Positions 9,579-18,615 of a stretch of 64,000 nt of DNA are shown here, one piece after another. Within the stretch, counting starts at the first letter, position 1; each line of letters begins with the position of its first letter. The translations under genes were made by a program, and so were the position numbers. The notes below the pieces were generated by a model that did no database searches, was not told the DNA's origin, and saw nothing but the letters and a program-made list of their open reading frames with translations. This DNA comes from CAVHXA01 sp963639765 (GTDB lineage Bacteria; Bacillota; Clostridia; Oscillospirales; Oscillospiraceae), in contig CAVHXA010000007.1 of the NCBI GenBank assembly GCA_963639765.1, positions 1 to 64,000 of the forward strand. Reading direction: 5' to 3'.

Positions 9579-9603
9579 ATTATAATATATTTTAAACATG
9601 TTT
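9579..9603 (-). promoter_or_regulatory. Probable promoter and operator of the sugar ABC operon
   Basis: On the minus strand a perfect TATAAT (9579-9584) lies upstream of the operon, without a convincing -35 box. A perfect 10-bp palindrome AAACATGTTT (9594-9603) overlaps the spacer region. The missing -35 would fit an activator-dependent promoter; the palindrome is a candidate binding site. Confidence 0.5.
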
Positions 9604-9672
9604 TGTAGAATCGACGGGAAATCTAATGGAATCTTAATAAGGACGACACCACAGCGATCGGCAAATCGCTCC

Positions 9673-9762
9673 CGCCGAATGCACCTGCCTCATTATGCAG
9701 CGTTGCTATAGGGCTGAAAGGAGCCGCAAGACGTCGCAGGCGCAATTGTGCGGTATTGCCTC
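9673..9762. repeat. MITE-like repeat, composite copy with two ends
   Basis: Two end sequences of the interspersed family lie in the same orientation: CATTATGCAGCGTTGC preceded by CCGAATGCACCTGCC (9673-9706), and CGCAGGCGCAATTGTG followed by CGGTATTGCC (9736-9760). The first matches the right end of the copy at 52451-52629, the second the inverted left end. The rest of the 9516-9981 gap (466 bases) holds only the minus-strand promoter region and no gene that I can support. Confidence 0.6.
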
Positions 9763-9981
9763 AGGCATCTGCTTGTCATATTTGAGATGCGCAGCCGGCT
9801 GTGCAAAGAATCTGTTGCAAAATTTGACGGATGTGTTAAACTACCATAGACTGAGACAGTGTTGCAAAACGGCGCTTTTCAGCCGGGACCAGCCGGCCCG
9901 GTCATCTGAAGAAAATCGATTTTGCTGCTGCAATACGCAGGATCGATCGGCTTGATATTCCACGTTACCGGAGGATTTTTT

Positions 9982-10566
9982 GTGATTCAGATACTTGCTT
10001 CTCATATCGAGACACTGCTGCAGGCCAATCCGAATCAGACGTTATTTGCGGCAATCGACGGCCCGTCAGGAAGCGGAAAGACTTTTCTGGCCGGGGTGCT
10101 TGCCCGCGATTATGCCGGCACCGTGCAGATTTTGCATATGGACGATTTCTATCTTCCGGCCAATCGACGTCCTGCGGATTTTATGCAGCATCCGGGAAGT
10201 CACATGGATTTCATGCGTCTGCTGGCGGTTCTCACGTCTCTCAGGCAGCTGGGTCATGCACAATATTGCCCCTTTTCATGCGCGACGCAGACCTATGGAG
10301 TTGAAAAAACGATTATCTCCGGACCAATAATTCTGGTAGAAGGGACCTACAGCCTGCACCCTAATCTGCATTTTGCCTGGGACAGCCGCATTTTTATCTG
10401 CTGCGACAGAAATGTGCGAATGGATCGACTTCGGACCAGGGAAGGAGATCATTTCGATGCATTTGCAAAAACTTGGATTCCGCCGGAAAGAGCGTACCTC
10501 GAACAGAAACGAATTCAACAGTCGTGTGACTGCATAGTACGCAGTGATGCACAGACCCGGGTATAA
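9982..10566 (+). CDS. Uridine kinase-like P-loop kinase
   Basis: A 194-aa nucleoside/pantothenate-kinase-type P-loop protein, probably cytoplasmic. Walker A is GPSGSGKT near residue 28; the kinase-typical acidic strand reads LHMDDFYLP, and RTREGDHFDAFA fits the lid region. The GTG at 9982 is used because GGAGG lies 7 bases before it; an ATG at 9922 in the same frame has no ribosome binding site. Uridine kinase specificity is not proven. The ABC exporter follows after 12 bases, so the two are probably cotranscribed. Confidence 0.8.
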   Translation: MIQILASHIETLLQANPNQTLFAAIDGPSGSGKTFLAGVLARDYAGTVQILHMDDFYLPANRRPADFMQHPGSHMDFMRLLAVLTSLRQLGHAQYCPFSCATQTYGVEKTIISGPIILVEGTYSLHPNLHFAWDSRIFICCDRNVRMDRLRTREGDHFDAFAKTWIPPERAYLEQKRIQQSCDCIVRSDAQTRV

Positions 10567-10578
10567 GGAGGATAACAA

Positions 10579-12327
10579 TTGAGCTGCGAACTTGCAAACA
10601 AAAAAAGCATGCTGTCTATTTTTGTCTCATATTACAGGCCGCATCTGAAGCTTTTCATACTTGACATGATATGCGCAGCTGCGTCCTGCGCGATAGATCT
10701 GATATTTCCCGTGGTCACGCGGTATTCCCTCAACGAGCTCCTTCCAAAAACACTCTATGGCATTTTCTTTGGTCTGATGGGGCTGATGGTGGGCTTGTAT
10801 GCCCTGAAGGCCGGCATGCAGTACATTATCTGCTACTGGGGGCATACCTTGGGCGTCCGGATTGAGGCGGATATACGCAGAGATTTATTCAACCACCTGC
10901 AGAAAATGTCTTTTTCCTTTTTTGACCGCAATCGCACTGGCCACCTGATGAGCCGGGTAACCGGAGACCTGTTCGAAATTACAGAGCTTGCGCATCACGG
11001 ACCGGAGGATCTTTTTATCTCGGTGGTCACAATTCTGGGGGCCTTCGTGATAATGCTCAGCATCCAATGGCAGCTTGCCGTAATGATTCTCGCAGTGATT
11101 CCGATTCTGGTTTTCTTTACGGTAATTCTGCGAAAGCGAATGATTACAGCCTCCAAAACCGTTCAGGAGCGGCTTGCTGTAATTAATGGGGATTTGGAGT
11201 CTGCACTATCCGGAATGCGTACGGCAAAGGCCTTTGCAAATGAAAAAAAGGAAAACGAAAAGTTCACTGTTTCCAACAACTGCTTTAAAACAGCAAAGAC
11301 AGAGCGTTATCGCGCCATGGCCACCTATACCAGCACATTTGAATTTTTTGTCAGCATGATGTCGGTTGTAACAATTGGATTTGGCGGATATCTTCTGATG
11401 CGGGAGCAGCTGAACTATGTCGAGCTGATTACATTTCAGCTCTATATCACAACATTTATCACTCCGGTACGAAAGCTTGCAAATTTTGTTGAGCAATATC
11501 TGGTTGGTATGGCCGGGTTTTCAAGATTTGTTGAGCTCATGCGAATTCAACCGGACATTACGGATAAGCCGAATGCAGTCAGCCTTTCCAACGTCAGGGG
11601 AGATGTCAGGGTCTGCGATCTGACTTTTTCCTATGATAACCGGACAACCGTGCTGTCCCATGTGAGTCTGCATGTCCGACCGGGTGAGACGCTGGCGGTG
11701 GTCGGTCCTTCGGGTGGCGGAAAAACCACGCTCTGTTCATTGATTCCACGGTTTTATGATGTTACAGATGGTGCCATACTGGTGGATGACATGGATGTGC
11801 GTGATGTTACCCAGGAATCTCTTCGCAACAGCATTGGCATTGTGCAGCAGGATGTATTCCTGTTTGCCGGAACAATCATGGAGAACATCTGCTACGGAAA
11901 GCTTGACGCAACCATCCAGGAGGTGACGGAAGCAGCGAGAAAAGCAGAGCTTCTGGACGATATTCTTGCCATGCCGGATGGATTTGACACATACGTCGGC
12001 GAACGCGGCGTGATGCTTTCCGGCGGACAGAAACAGCGAGTCAGCATTGCCCGGATTTTTCTAAAGAACCCGCCGATTCTTATTCTTGACGAGGCGACTT
12101 CGGCTCTGGACTCTGTTACAGAGGCTCATATTCAGGGTGCATTTGATGAATTATCCAGGGGGCGTACCACCATAGTTATTGCACATCGCCTGTCAACAGT
12201 CCGCGGAGCAGATCGCATCGCCGTAATCGACAACGAGTGCGTCTGTGAACAGGGGACACATGAAGAACTTTTGAAAAAAGACGGTATGTATGCACGGCTG
12301 TATCGTGCGCAGAATCTTACAGAATAA
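10579..12327 (+). CDS. Multidrug/lipid-type ABC exporter, fused permease and ATPase
   Basis: Half-transporter of 582 aa with six N-terminal membrane helices (to about residue 310) and a C-terminal nucleotide-binding domain. Walker A is GPSGGGKTT, the signature is LSGGQKQR and Walker B is ILILDEATSALD, followed by the H-loop in VIAHRLSTV. It likely acts as a homodimer exporting hydrophobic compounds. The start is TTG at 10579 with an ideal AAGGAGG 7 bases upstream. The GNAT gene follows after 8 bases. Confidence 0.9.
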   Translation: MSCELANKKSMLSIFVSYYRPHLKLFILDMICAAASCAIDLIFPVVTRYSLNELLPKTLYGIFFGLMGLMVGLYALKAGMQYIICYWGHTLGVRIEADIRRDLFNHLQKMSFSFFDRNRTGHLMSRVTGDLFEITELAHHGPEDLFISVVTILGAFVIMLSIQWQLAVMILAVIPILVFFTVILRKRMITASKTVQERLAVINGDLESALSGMRTAKAFANEKKENEKFTVSNNCFKTAKTERYRAMATYTSTFEFFVSMMSVVTIGFGGYLLMREQLNYVELITFQLYITTFITPVRKLANFVEQYLVGMAGFSRFVELMRIQPDITDKPNAVSLSNVRGDVRVCDLTFSYDNRTTVLSHVSLHVRPGETLAVVGPSGGGKTTLCSLIPRFYDVTDGAILVDDMDVRDVTQESLRNSIGIVQQDVFLFAGTIMENICYGKLDATIQEVTEAARKAELLDDILAMPDGFDTYVGERGVMLSGGQKQRVSIARIFLKNPPILILDEATSALDSVTEAHIQGAFDELSRGRTTIVIAHRLSTVRGADRIAVIDNECVCEQGTHEELLKKDGMYARLYRAQNLTE

Positions 12328-12335
12328 GGAATCAC

Positions 12336-12761
12336 ATGATTTATTCAAAATGGTTTGCACCTTTGCAGAAGGCGCCGGAATTCGAAAGTCTGCAAAATAC
12401 TTTTTCTCAGGCAGATACGGATAAAGACACGCTGCACGCATGGAGACTCGTGCTGATGCAGGAGAAAAACCCGCTGGCAATTGGATGCCTGAGCTATTTC
12501 AATTCTGAAATCGGCAAATTGGACCACGTATTTGTACACGAGCAGCGTCGCGGCGAGGGTCTGGGCGATGCCGTTGTCCGGATGCTCATATTAAAGGCTG
12601 AGTCACTCGGACTGAAGCAGATTATTGCGGTCTGCTCTTCCGGAACCGCGCCGTTTTTTTCACTTTTGGATTTTTCGGAGCAAAACAAAGACACAAATAC
12701 AGACATGGTTGTTATGAGAAGGGAGCTTGGAATTGGATTCAGATGTCATTGCGCGGATTAA
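12336..12761 (+). CDS. GNAT-family N-acetyltransferase
   Basis: A 141-aa acetyltransferase with the acetyl-CoA binding motif RRGEGLG after the strand HVFVHEQ. The acceptor cannot be named. AAGGA lies 5 bases before the ATG. The C-terminal codons overlap the next gene by 29 bases, showing tight packing with the ABC exporter and DUF896 genes. Confidence 0.8.
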   Translation: MIYSKWFAPLQKAPEFESLQNTFSQADTDKDTLHAWRLVLMQEKNPLAIGCLSYFNSEIGKLDHVFVHEQRRGEGLGDAVVRMLILKAESLGLKQIIAVCSSGTAPFFSLLDFSEQNKDTNTDMVVMRRELGIGFRCHCAD

Positions 12762-12942
12762 CGAGCTGGCACATAAAGCAAAATCTCTTGGATTGACCGA
12801 TGAGGAGCGGGAGGAACAGGCCACGCTGCGCCGGATATATATCGAGGAATATCGCCGCAGCCTGATTTCCGAGCTTGACAGCATCACAATTATCGACGAG
12901 AAGGGCAATCGACATAAGCTTGTCAGAAAAAACGATCTGTAA
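12733..12942 (+). CDS. DUF896 family small protein (YnzC-like)
   Basis: A 69-aa protein of the Firmicutes DUF896 family, recognised by IARINELAHKAK, LTDEEREEQATLR and a conserved helix pair. Members are small, soluble and in Bacillus linked to the SOS operon; the function is unknown. TTG at 12733 was chosen over TTG at 12727 because GGGAG then has a 7-base spacing and the N-terminus matches the usual family length. The gene ends before an AT-rich terminator at 12972-12997. Confidence 0.85.
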   Translation: MDSDVIARINELAHKAKSLGLTDEEREEQATLRRIYIEEYRRSLISELDSITIIDEKGNRHKLVRKNDL

Positions 12943-12971
12943 ATCCGGTATTTTTATGCATACAACTGAGA

Positions 12972-12997
12972 AAAAATAAAGTCACCGGTTTATTTTT
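12972..12997. terminator. AT-rich terminator between DUF896 and nusB
   Basis: A 9-bp stem of AAAAATAAA (12972-12980) with TTTATTTTT (12989-12997) and an 8-base loop. The stem ends in T-rich sequence on the plus strand. It separates the DUF896 operon from the promoter of nusB. Confidence 0.5.
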
Positions 12998-13017
12998 CTG
13001 CATATATTGTATATAAT
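12989..13017 (+). promoter_or_regulatory. Probable nusB operon promoter
   Basis: A perfect TATAAT (13012-13017) lies 42 bases before the nusB start. The -35 candidate at the 17-base distance is only TTTATT (12989-12994), so the upstream element is weak. Confidence 0.5.
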
Positions 13018-13058
13018 GTGCGCAGACAAGGTATTATCATTTTTTGCGGAGGCACCTT

Positions 13059-13511
13059 ATGACCAGAAGCACCGCCAGAGAGATTGCTTCTCACCTGATT
13101 TTCGAACAGGCGTTTCAGTCTGTCCTGGCCGAAGAAGAAATCAGCCGGCTGTTTGATACACCGGAATACTACGAAACGCTGTCGTCCGAAACCAGCGTAT
13201 ACGAAGAAAAACCCAGGTCCAAGGACCGCAGCTATATTACCACTGTAGTGGCCGGGGTACAGCAAAAACAAAACCAGTTAGACGGTTATATCGAACAATA
13301 CGCAATCGGATGGAACATTAACAGAATATCCCAATACGCCAAGGCGGTTATGCGGCTTGCCATGTATGAGATTCTTTTTGTCGATGACGTACCGGAACGT
13401 GTTGCAGTAAACGAAGCCCTTGAACTGATTCGCAAATACGAAGACGAAGATATGGTCTCCTTTGTAAACGGCGTTCTTGGGTCCTTCACCAGACGGGAGC
13501 AGACAAATTGA
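13059..13511 (+). CDS. nusB: Transcription antitermination factor NusB
   Basis: A 150-aa all-helical RNA-binding protein that joins NusE/S10 at boxA of rRNA leaders. The family signatures STAREIASHLIFEQAF at the N-terminus and AVNEALELIRKYEDEDMVSFVNGVLG at the C-terminus are partly visible in the translation. The ATG at 13059 has GCGGAGG 6 bases upstream; an earlier in-frame TTG at 13044 lies before the ribosome binding site and was rejected. First gene of the long plus-strand housekeeping operon, with its own TATAAT box. Confidence 0.95.
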   Translation: MTRSTAREIASHLIFEQAFQSVLAEEEISRLFDTPEYYETLSSETSVYEEKPRSKDRSYITTVVAGVQQKQNQLDGYIEQYAIGWNINRISQYAKAVMRLAMYEILFVDDVPERVAVNEALELIRKYEDEDMVSFVNGVLGSFTRREQTN

Positions 13512-14425
13512 CGGTTCTTGGCTTCGACACCAGCAACTACACCACATCAGCAGCCGTTTTTGATGGAACTGATGGCTTTAATTGCAGCCGCCTTCTGAAC
13601 GTAAAAGACGGACAGATCGGCCTGCGCCAGAGTGATGCATTATTCAGTCATGTCCAAAGACTACCGGAAATTGCGGATCAGCTTCGGCGGATGGCCGGGT
13701 TTCGCACAGTTGATGCAGTTGCGGCATCAACGCGGCCAAGAGCGGTAGAGGGTTCCTATATGCCCTGCTTTCTGGCGGGTGCATCACAGGGGAAAACCAT
13801 GGCAGCTCTGCTGGGACTTCCGTTCTTCGAAATATCGCATCAGCAGGGACATCTGGCAGCAGCTGCGTGGTCTGCAGGACGAATGGATTTGCTGGAAGGT
13901 CCTTTTTTGTGCTGGCACCTGTCCGGAGGCACAACGGAGCTGCTTTACATAAATCCCGGCGTATTGCCTTTGCCTCAGCGAATTGGAGGCACTGCAGATC
14001 TGTCGGCCGGCCAGCTGATCGACAGGACGGGGCGGATGCTTGGCATTTCCTTCCCGGCCGGAAAAGAGCTTGACCGCCTGGCCGGGGCCGACGAAACCAT
14101 AAAACCGTTTCTCGCCCGTTCGCAGGGGCTCGAATTCTCTTTCTCTGGTTTGGAAAACAAAGCCGACCAACTGAAAAAGCAAGATGCTTCCGATCAGGAA
14201 ATTGCTTCATTTATTATCAGGTCAGTCTGCATAGCTGTACAGCAGATAACGAAGCTGGCTCAAAAAGAATATCCCGGACTGCCGGTTCTCTTTTCCGGAG
14301 GTGTTGCATCCAACAGCATGCTCCGCAGAACGATGCAGGGCTGTATTTTTGCACAGCCGCAGTATGCAACAGACAACGCATTGGGTACGGCGATTTTGGG
14401 ATGGCGTCTTCTGGAGGATTCATAA
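13508..14425 (+). CDS. TsaD/Kae1-like ASKHA-fold protein (peptidase M22 family paralogue)
   Basis: A 305-aa relative of the tRNA threonylcarbamoyladenosine protein TsaD. It has the actin-like nucleotide fold, with LGFDTSNYTTSAAV at the start, HLSGGTTELLYI in the middle and FSGGVASNSMLR near the end. The metal-binding position, HxxxH in TsaD, reads HQQGH. It is shorter than the usual 335-340 aa and lies in the nusB-xseA cluster, where Clostridia often carry a second TsaD-like gene. It is therefore probably not the primary TsaD. The start is TTG, overlapping the nusB stop as TTGA. Confidence 0.7.
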   Translation: MTVLGFDTSNYTTSAAVFDGTDGFNCSRLLNVKDGQIGLRQSDALFSHVQRLPEIADQLRRMAGFRTVDAVAASTRPRAVEGSYMPCFLAGASQGKTMAALLGLPFFEISHQQGHLAAAAWSAGRMDLLEGPFLCWHLSGGTTELLYINPGVLPLPQRIGGTADLSAGQLIDRTGRMLGISFPAGKELDRLAGADETIKPFLARSQGLEFSFSGLENKADQLKKQDASDQEIASFIIRSVCIAVQQITKLAQKEYPGLPVLFSGGVASNSMLRRTMQGCIFAQPQYATDNALGTAILGWRLLEDS

Positions 14426-15666
14426 TGCCAATTGCTCTTACTGTAACGCAGGTAAACACCTACATAAAGCAGAAGCTTGACGGCGACGAAATTCTAAACC
14501 AGATTGCCGTGCAGGGAGAGCTGTCAAACTACAAACGCTATCCGTCGGGTCACCACTATTTCACACTCAAAGACAGCGGCGCGGCGCTAAAGTGCGTGAT
14601 GTTCCGAAACGCGGCAGTTCAGCTGAAGTTCACACCAAAAGACGGAATGCGGGTTATTGCCTTTGGCCGGATTTCAGCATATCCGCGTGACGGTGCATAT
14701 CAGCTTTATTGTCAGTCCCTGACACATCAGGGACTGGGTGATCTGCATGCTGCCTACGAACAGCTCAAGCAAAAGCTTCAGGACGAGGGCCTGTTTGCTC
14801 TGGAACATAAAAAGCAGCTTCCTGTTTTTCCGCATCGTATTGCAATAGTCACGTCCTCTGCCGGTGCCGCGATTCAGGATATGCTTCGTATTCTATCCAA
14901 GCGCTATCCGCTCAGCCGTGTATACCTTTTTCCTGTGCGTGTTCAGGGCGAAGAGGCACCGGAAGAGATTGCAGAAGCCATTCGATATGCAAACCGGCTT
15001 AACAGCTTTGATCTGCTTATTACCGGACGCGGCGGCGGATCCATTGAGGATCTTTGGGCCTTTAACGACGAGCGCGTTGCCCGGGCAATTTACGAATCCC
15101 GTATTCCGGTAATCTCGGCAGTAGGCCATGAGCCGGATGTGACCATTTCCGATTTTGTTGCGGACCTGCGGGCAGCAACTCCGTCTAATGCGGCAGAGCT
15201 TGCGGTTCCGGACAAGGAGGATCTGAGACAGCGCCTTGATGGTCTGCAGACACATCTGACTGCGGCACTGACAAAACGAATGCATGGAGCCCGGCAGCGC
15301 CTTGATACTCTGGCCGCATCCGGTGTGCTCAAAAGCCCCGAAAGCCTTTTGCAAAGGCGAAGAACAGATCTGGGCCATCTGCAAAAGGAACTGAATTCCC
15401 GAATTTCATATCAGCTGCAGGGATATCAAAACACTCTGAACGGATTTTCAATGGCCTTAGACGCTATGAGTCCCCTAAAAGTTCTGGGGCGTGGGTATGC
15501 TCTGGCGAGTGATGAAAGCGGAGCACTTCTGCGCGATATACGGAAAATGCATCCGGGACAGAACATTACAATACAGCTGATCAATGGCGGGTTTCGTGCC
15601 TGTGTAACAAACATATGGGAGGATGAGAAATGGACAGACAGTCAGAATCCTTCGAAGCTTCTATGA
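14425..15666 (+). CDS. xseA: Exodeoxyribonuclease VII large subunit
   Basis: Catalytic subunit of exonuclease VII, 413 aa, which degrades single-stranded DNA in both directions with XseB. The N-terminal OB fold is seen in VQGELSNYKRYPSGHHYFTLKD (shown here in part as GELSNYKRYPSGH); the catalytic domain carries ITGRGGGSIEDLWAF and VGHEPDVTISDFVAD. ATG at 14425 has GGAGG 6 bases upstream and shares a base with the preceding TAA. The 3' end overlaps xseB by 37 bases. Confidence 0.95.
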   Translation: MPIALTVTQVNTYIKQKLDGDEILNQIAVQGELSNYKRYPSGHHYFTLKDSGAALKCVMFRNAAVQLKFTPKDGMRVIAFGRISAYPRDGAYQLYCQSLTHQGLGDLHAAYEQLKQKLQDEGLFALEHKKQLPVFPHRIAIVTSSAGAAIQDMLRILSKRYPLSRVYLFPVRVQGEEAPEEIAEAIRYANRLNSFDLLITGRGGGSIEDLWAFNDERVARAIYESRIPVISAVGHEPDVTISDFVADLRAATPSNAAELAVPDKEDLRQRLDGLQTHLTAALTKRMHGARQRLDTLAASGVLKSPESLLQRRRTDLGHLQKELNSRISYQLQGYQNTLNGFSMALDAMSPLKVLGRGYALASDESGALLRDIRKMHPGQNITIQLINGGFRACVTNIWEDEKWTDSQNPSKLL

Positions 15667-15863
15667 AGCGCCTTGAAGAGATTGTCCGCAGACTTGAGCA
15701 GGGGGATACCTCACTGGATGAGTCATTAAAACTGTTCAAAGAGGGAACAGGTCTGGTTGCAGACTGCAACAGGCTCCTTGATGAAGCAGAACTGACTGTC
15801 CAGACCATTGGTCAGGGATCGTCCGATGGTCCGATACCCGAACAGCCCGGTAATGATGCGTGA
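15630..15863 (+). CDS. xseB: Exodeoxyribonuclease VII small subunit
   Basis: A 77-aa helical subunit that binds XseA. The family pattern is clear: SFEASMKRLEEIVRRLEQGD, then LDESLKLFKEGTGLV. The ATG has GGGAGG 7 bases upstream. It starts inside the end of xseA, which suggests coupled translation in the right stoichiometry. ispA follows 11 bases later. Confidence 0.95.
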   Translation: MDRQSESFEASMKRLEEIVRRLEQGDTSLDESLKLFKEGTGLVADCNRLLDEAELTVQTIGQGSSDGPIPEQPGNDA

Positions 15864-15874
15864 GGGATTGATAT

Positions 15875-16747
15875 ATGCTCAGCCAAATAGAAAATGATCG
15901 GATTCGGATTGAGGAGTATCTGAATCGGTGCTTCTGTGAATCCGCACCGTATCTTCGGCTGCTTGAAGCCATGCGCTACAGCCTGCTGGCAGGAGGAAAA
16001 CGGGTTCGACCGATTCTTACGCTGGCTTTTTGCCGTGCCTGCGGAGCAGACGATGAGATCGCGCTGCCTTTTGCGGCTGGAATAGAAATGCTTCATACCT
16101 ATTCTCTGATACACGATGATCTGCCCTGCATGGACAACGATACGCTTCGCCGCGGCAAACCAACCTGCCACATCGTTTATGGTCAGGCAGGCGCTGTTCT
16201 GGCGGGTGATGCGCTCCTGACTGCGGCCTTCGGGCAATTAGCTGCAGCTCCGCTGCCGGCAGATATCCGGATAAGAGCAGTACAGGAGTTATCTTCGTCA
16301 GCCGGCCCATACGGAATGGTCGGCGGCCAACAGATGGATCTGGAGGCAGAAGACCGGAACATAAACATCGACCGTCTTATTTTATTACAAAGTCTCAAAA
16401 CCGGTGCCATTATTCGCTGCGCATGCCGTCTTGGAGTGCTGGCCGCAGAAGGGACAGAAGCACAGCTACAGGCTGCTGCAGAATATGCAAATGCCGTTGG
16501 CCTCGCATTTCAGATCCGCGATGACATTCTGGACCGGATCGGCAGCATGGAACAGCTTGGAAAAAATATCGGCTCAGACAGCTCAAAAAACAAGAGCACG
16601 TTTGCCAGCACATGTGGGGTCGAAGAATGTCAAAAACGAGTTCAGATGCTAAGTGAGCAGGCTGCTGCCAGCCTGCAGGGAAGAGAATTTGTACAGATTT
16701 CCTTTTTGCAGGATTTTGCACGAGCTCTTGCCCTGAGAGAAAATTGA
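15875..16747 (+). CDS. ispA: Polyprenyl (farnesyl/geranylgeranyl) diphosphate synthase
   Basis: Chain-elongating prenyltransferase, 290 aa, condensing dimethylallyl diphosphate with isopentenyl diphosphate units. The first Asp-rich motif is HDDLPCMDND and the second is QIRDDILD; LAGGKRVRPIL is the substrate-binding helix. Product length (C15 or C20) cannot be told from sequence. It sits directly before dxs, which makes the precursor, so the isoprenoid steps are coupled. Confidence 0.93.
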   Translation: MLSQIENDRIRIEEYLNRCFCESAPYLRLLEAMRYSLLAGGKRVRPILTLAFCRACGADDEIALPFAAGIEMLHTYSLIHDDLPCMDNDTLRRGKPTCHIVYGQAGAVLAGDALLTAAFGQLAAAPLPADIRIRAVQELSSSAGPYGMVGGQQMDLEAEDRNINIDRLILLQSLKTGAIIRCACRLGVLAAEGTEAQLQAAAEYANAVGLAFQIRDDILDRIGSMEQLGKNIGSDSSKNKSTFASTCGVEECQKRVQMLSEQAAASLQGREFVQISFLQDFARALALREN

Positions 16748-18615
16748 CTGTTGAAAAGAGTAACAACACTGTGGAATATCCAATTCTCGATACAATTCAT
16801 CAGCGCGAGGATCTGCTGAAACTCAACACACAGCAGGACGAGCAGCTCTGCCGCGAAATACGCGATTTTCTGATCCGATCGGTTTCACAAACAGGCGGAC
16901 ATCTGGCATCCAATCTCGGAGTTGTTGAGCTGACGCTTGCGATTCACAAGGTATTCGATACCGGTCTGGATCGATTGGTTTTTGATGTTGGACATCAGTC
17001 GTATGTCCACAAAATCCTTACCGGCCGCAAGGCGAATTTTGCAACACTTCGACAAATCGATGGTATATCAGGCTTTCCAAAGCCGTCAGAAAGCATCCAC
17101 GATGCGGCAATCGCCGGTCATGCCTCTTCTGCGGTCTCGGTTGCGTTGGGGCAGGCCAGAGCCAGAACACTTCTGGGCTTACACCATCAGGTGATAGCTT
17201 TGCTCGGAGACGGAGCACTAACGGGCGGGATGGCATATGAAGCCATGAATGACGCAGGCGCAAGCGGTGAACCTCTGATTGTCATATTAAACGACAACGG
17301 AATGTCGATCGCACCGAATGTAGGCGGTATTGCAAAAACGTTTTCAAAACTTCGACTAAAGCCGGGATATCATGCTTTTAAGCAGGCATACCGCAGACTT
17401 ACAAAAAAAATACCGGGCGGCAGATACCTTTATCGCTGTACGCACCAGATCAAAAAAAGACTTCGCCGGGTGATGCTTGGGAGCGGGATGTTTGAAGAAA
17501 TGGGCTTTACATACCTGGGCCCCATTGATGGACACAGTGTAAAGGATCTGGTCGAAATTCTGCAGGCGGCACGTGATTTACAAGAACCGGTGCTTGTCCA
17601 TGTGCGCACGGTCAAAGGCAAGGGTTATTCCTTTGCAGAGGATAATCCGGATGTTTATCATGGTGTTGCGTGCTTTGACGTGGCTACCGGGGTCCCACAG
17701 ACTACCAGGACTGAGAGCTTTTCTCAAACATTCGGAACGACATTGGCTGACCTTGCACAGAAGGATTCCCGGATTTGTGCCATAACGGCTGCGATGCCGG
17801 CCGGGACGGGCTTGAGTAAATTTGCCAGGCTTTTCCCCGATCGTTTTTTTGATGTTGGCATTGCAGAAGAGCACGCGGCAGCTATGGCTGCAGGCCTTGC
17901 AAAAGGCGGAATGCTGCCTGTATTTGCAGTATATTCAACCTTTCTGCAAAGATCCTATGATCAGCTGATTCATGATATTTCCATCAGTGCAGAGCATGTG
18001 GTACTGGCGGTAGATCGTGCCGGTCTGGTTGGTTCTGACGGAGAAACACACAACGGGGTATTTGATGTCGGTTTTCTGCGACAGATTCCGGGCATGACTG
18101 TATTGTGCCCTGCCACCAATAACGAACTTGCACAGATGCTGAGCAGCGTCCTGTATGAATACACCGGCCCGGTTGCAATCCGCTATCCGCGTGGGTCATG
18201 CAGCTGCAGTGAGCTTGTTTCAGAAAACGAGCTCCTGCGCGTTGGATCAGACGTAACCATGGTAGCTTATGGGCCCATGATCGAACAGACCCTGAAGGCA
18301 GCAGAAATTCTTGAGAAAGCCAAAATCCAGGCGGAAATTATACGTATAAAGCAGATCCTGCCGCTGGATTCGGAATGTATTGCAAGGTCCTTCAAAAAAA
18401 CAGGGCTTCTGTTAATAGTTGAGGATTGTATAGAAAATGGCTGTGTTGGTCAGGCCATCTGCCAGGCTCTTTCCGGCCAGTCCGGAAAAATTATTCTGAA
18501 AAATCATGCGGACAGATTTGTTCCGCACGGAAGGACAGATCAGCTGTATCAAAGGCTGGGCCTGGATGGGCCTTCTCTGGCAGCGTGTGTGATACAGGCG
18601 AAAGGAAAATTATGA
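16744..18615 (+). CDS. dxs: 1-deoxy-D-xylulose-5-phosphate synthase
   Basis: Thiamine-diphosphate enzyme of the methylerythritol phosphate pathway, 623 aa, joining pyruvate and glyceraldehyde 3-phosphate. The cofactor motif is GDGALTGGMAYEAMNDAG with NDNGMSIAPNVGG; the pyrimidine domain has GIAEEHAAAMAAGLA and the C-terminal transketolase domain follows. The TTG at 16744 overlaps the ispA stop as TTGA. A GTG at 16771 also has an AAAAGAG upstream and would match the usual family N-terminus, so the exact start is unsure. Confidence 0.95.
   Translation: MTVEKSNNTVEYPILDTIHQREDLLKLNTQQDEQLCREIRDFLIRSVSQTGGHLASNLGVVELTLAIHKVFDTGLDRLVFDVGHQSYVHKILTGRKANFATLRQIDGISGFPKPSESIHDAAIAGHASSAVSVALGQARARTLLGLHHQVIALLGDGALTGGMAYEAMNDAGASGEPLIVILNDNGMSIAPNVGGIAKTFSKLRLKPGYHAFKQAYRRLTKKIPGGRYLYRCTHQIKKRLRRVMLGSGMFEEMGFTYLGPIDGHSVKDLVEILQAARDLQEPVLVHVRTVKGKGYSFAEDNPDVYHGVACFDVATGVPQTTRTESFSQTFGTTLADLAQKDSRICAITAAMPAGTGLSKFARLFPDRFFDVGIAEEHAAAMAAGLAKGGMLPVFAVYSTFLQRSYDQLIHDISISAEHVVLAVDRAGLVGSDGETHNGVFDVGFLRQIPGMTVLCPATNNELAQMLSSVLYEYTGPVAIRYPRGSCSCSELVSENELLRVGSDVTMVAYGPMIEQTLKAAEILEKAKIQAEIIRIKQILPLDSECIARSFKKTGLLLIVEDCIENGCVGQAICQALSGQSGKIILKNHADRFVPHGRTDQLYQRLGLDGPSLAACVIQAKGKL

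Noticed and set aside
9695..9955. An 86-codon frame in front of the kinase gene
   Set aside because: It begins inside a repeat-family end and its composition (Arg, Cys, Ser) is typical of random frames.
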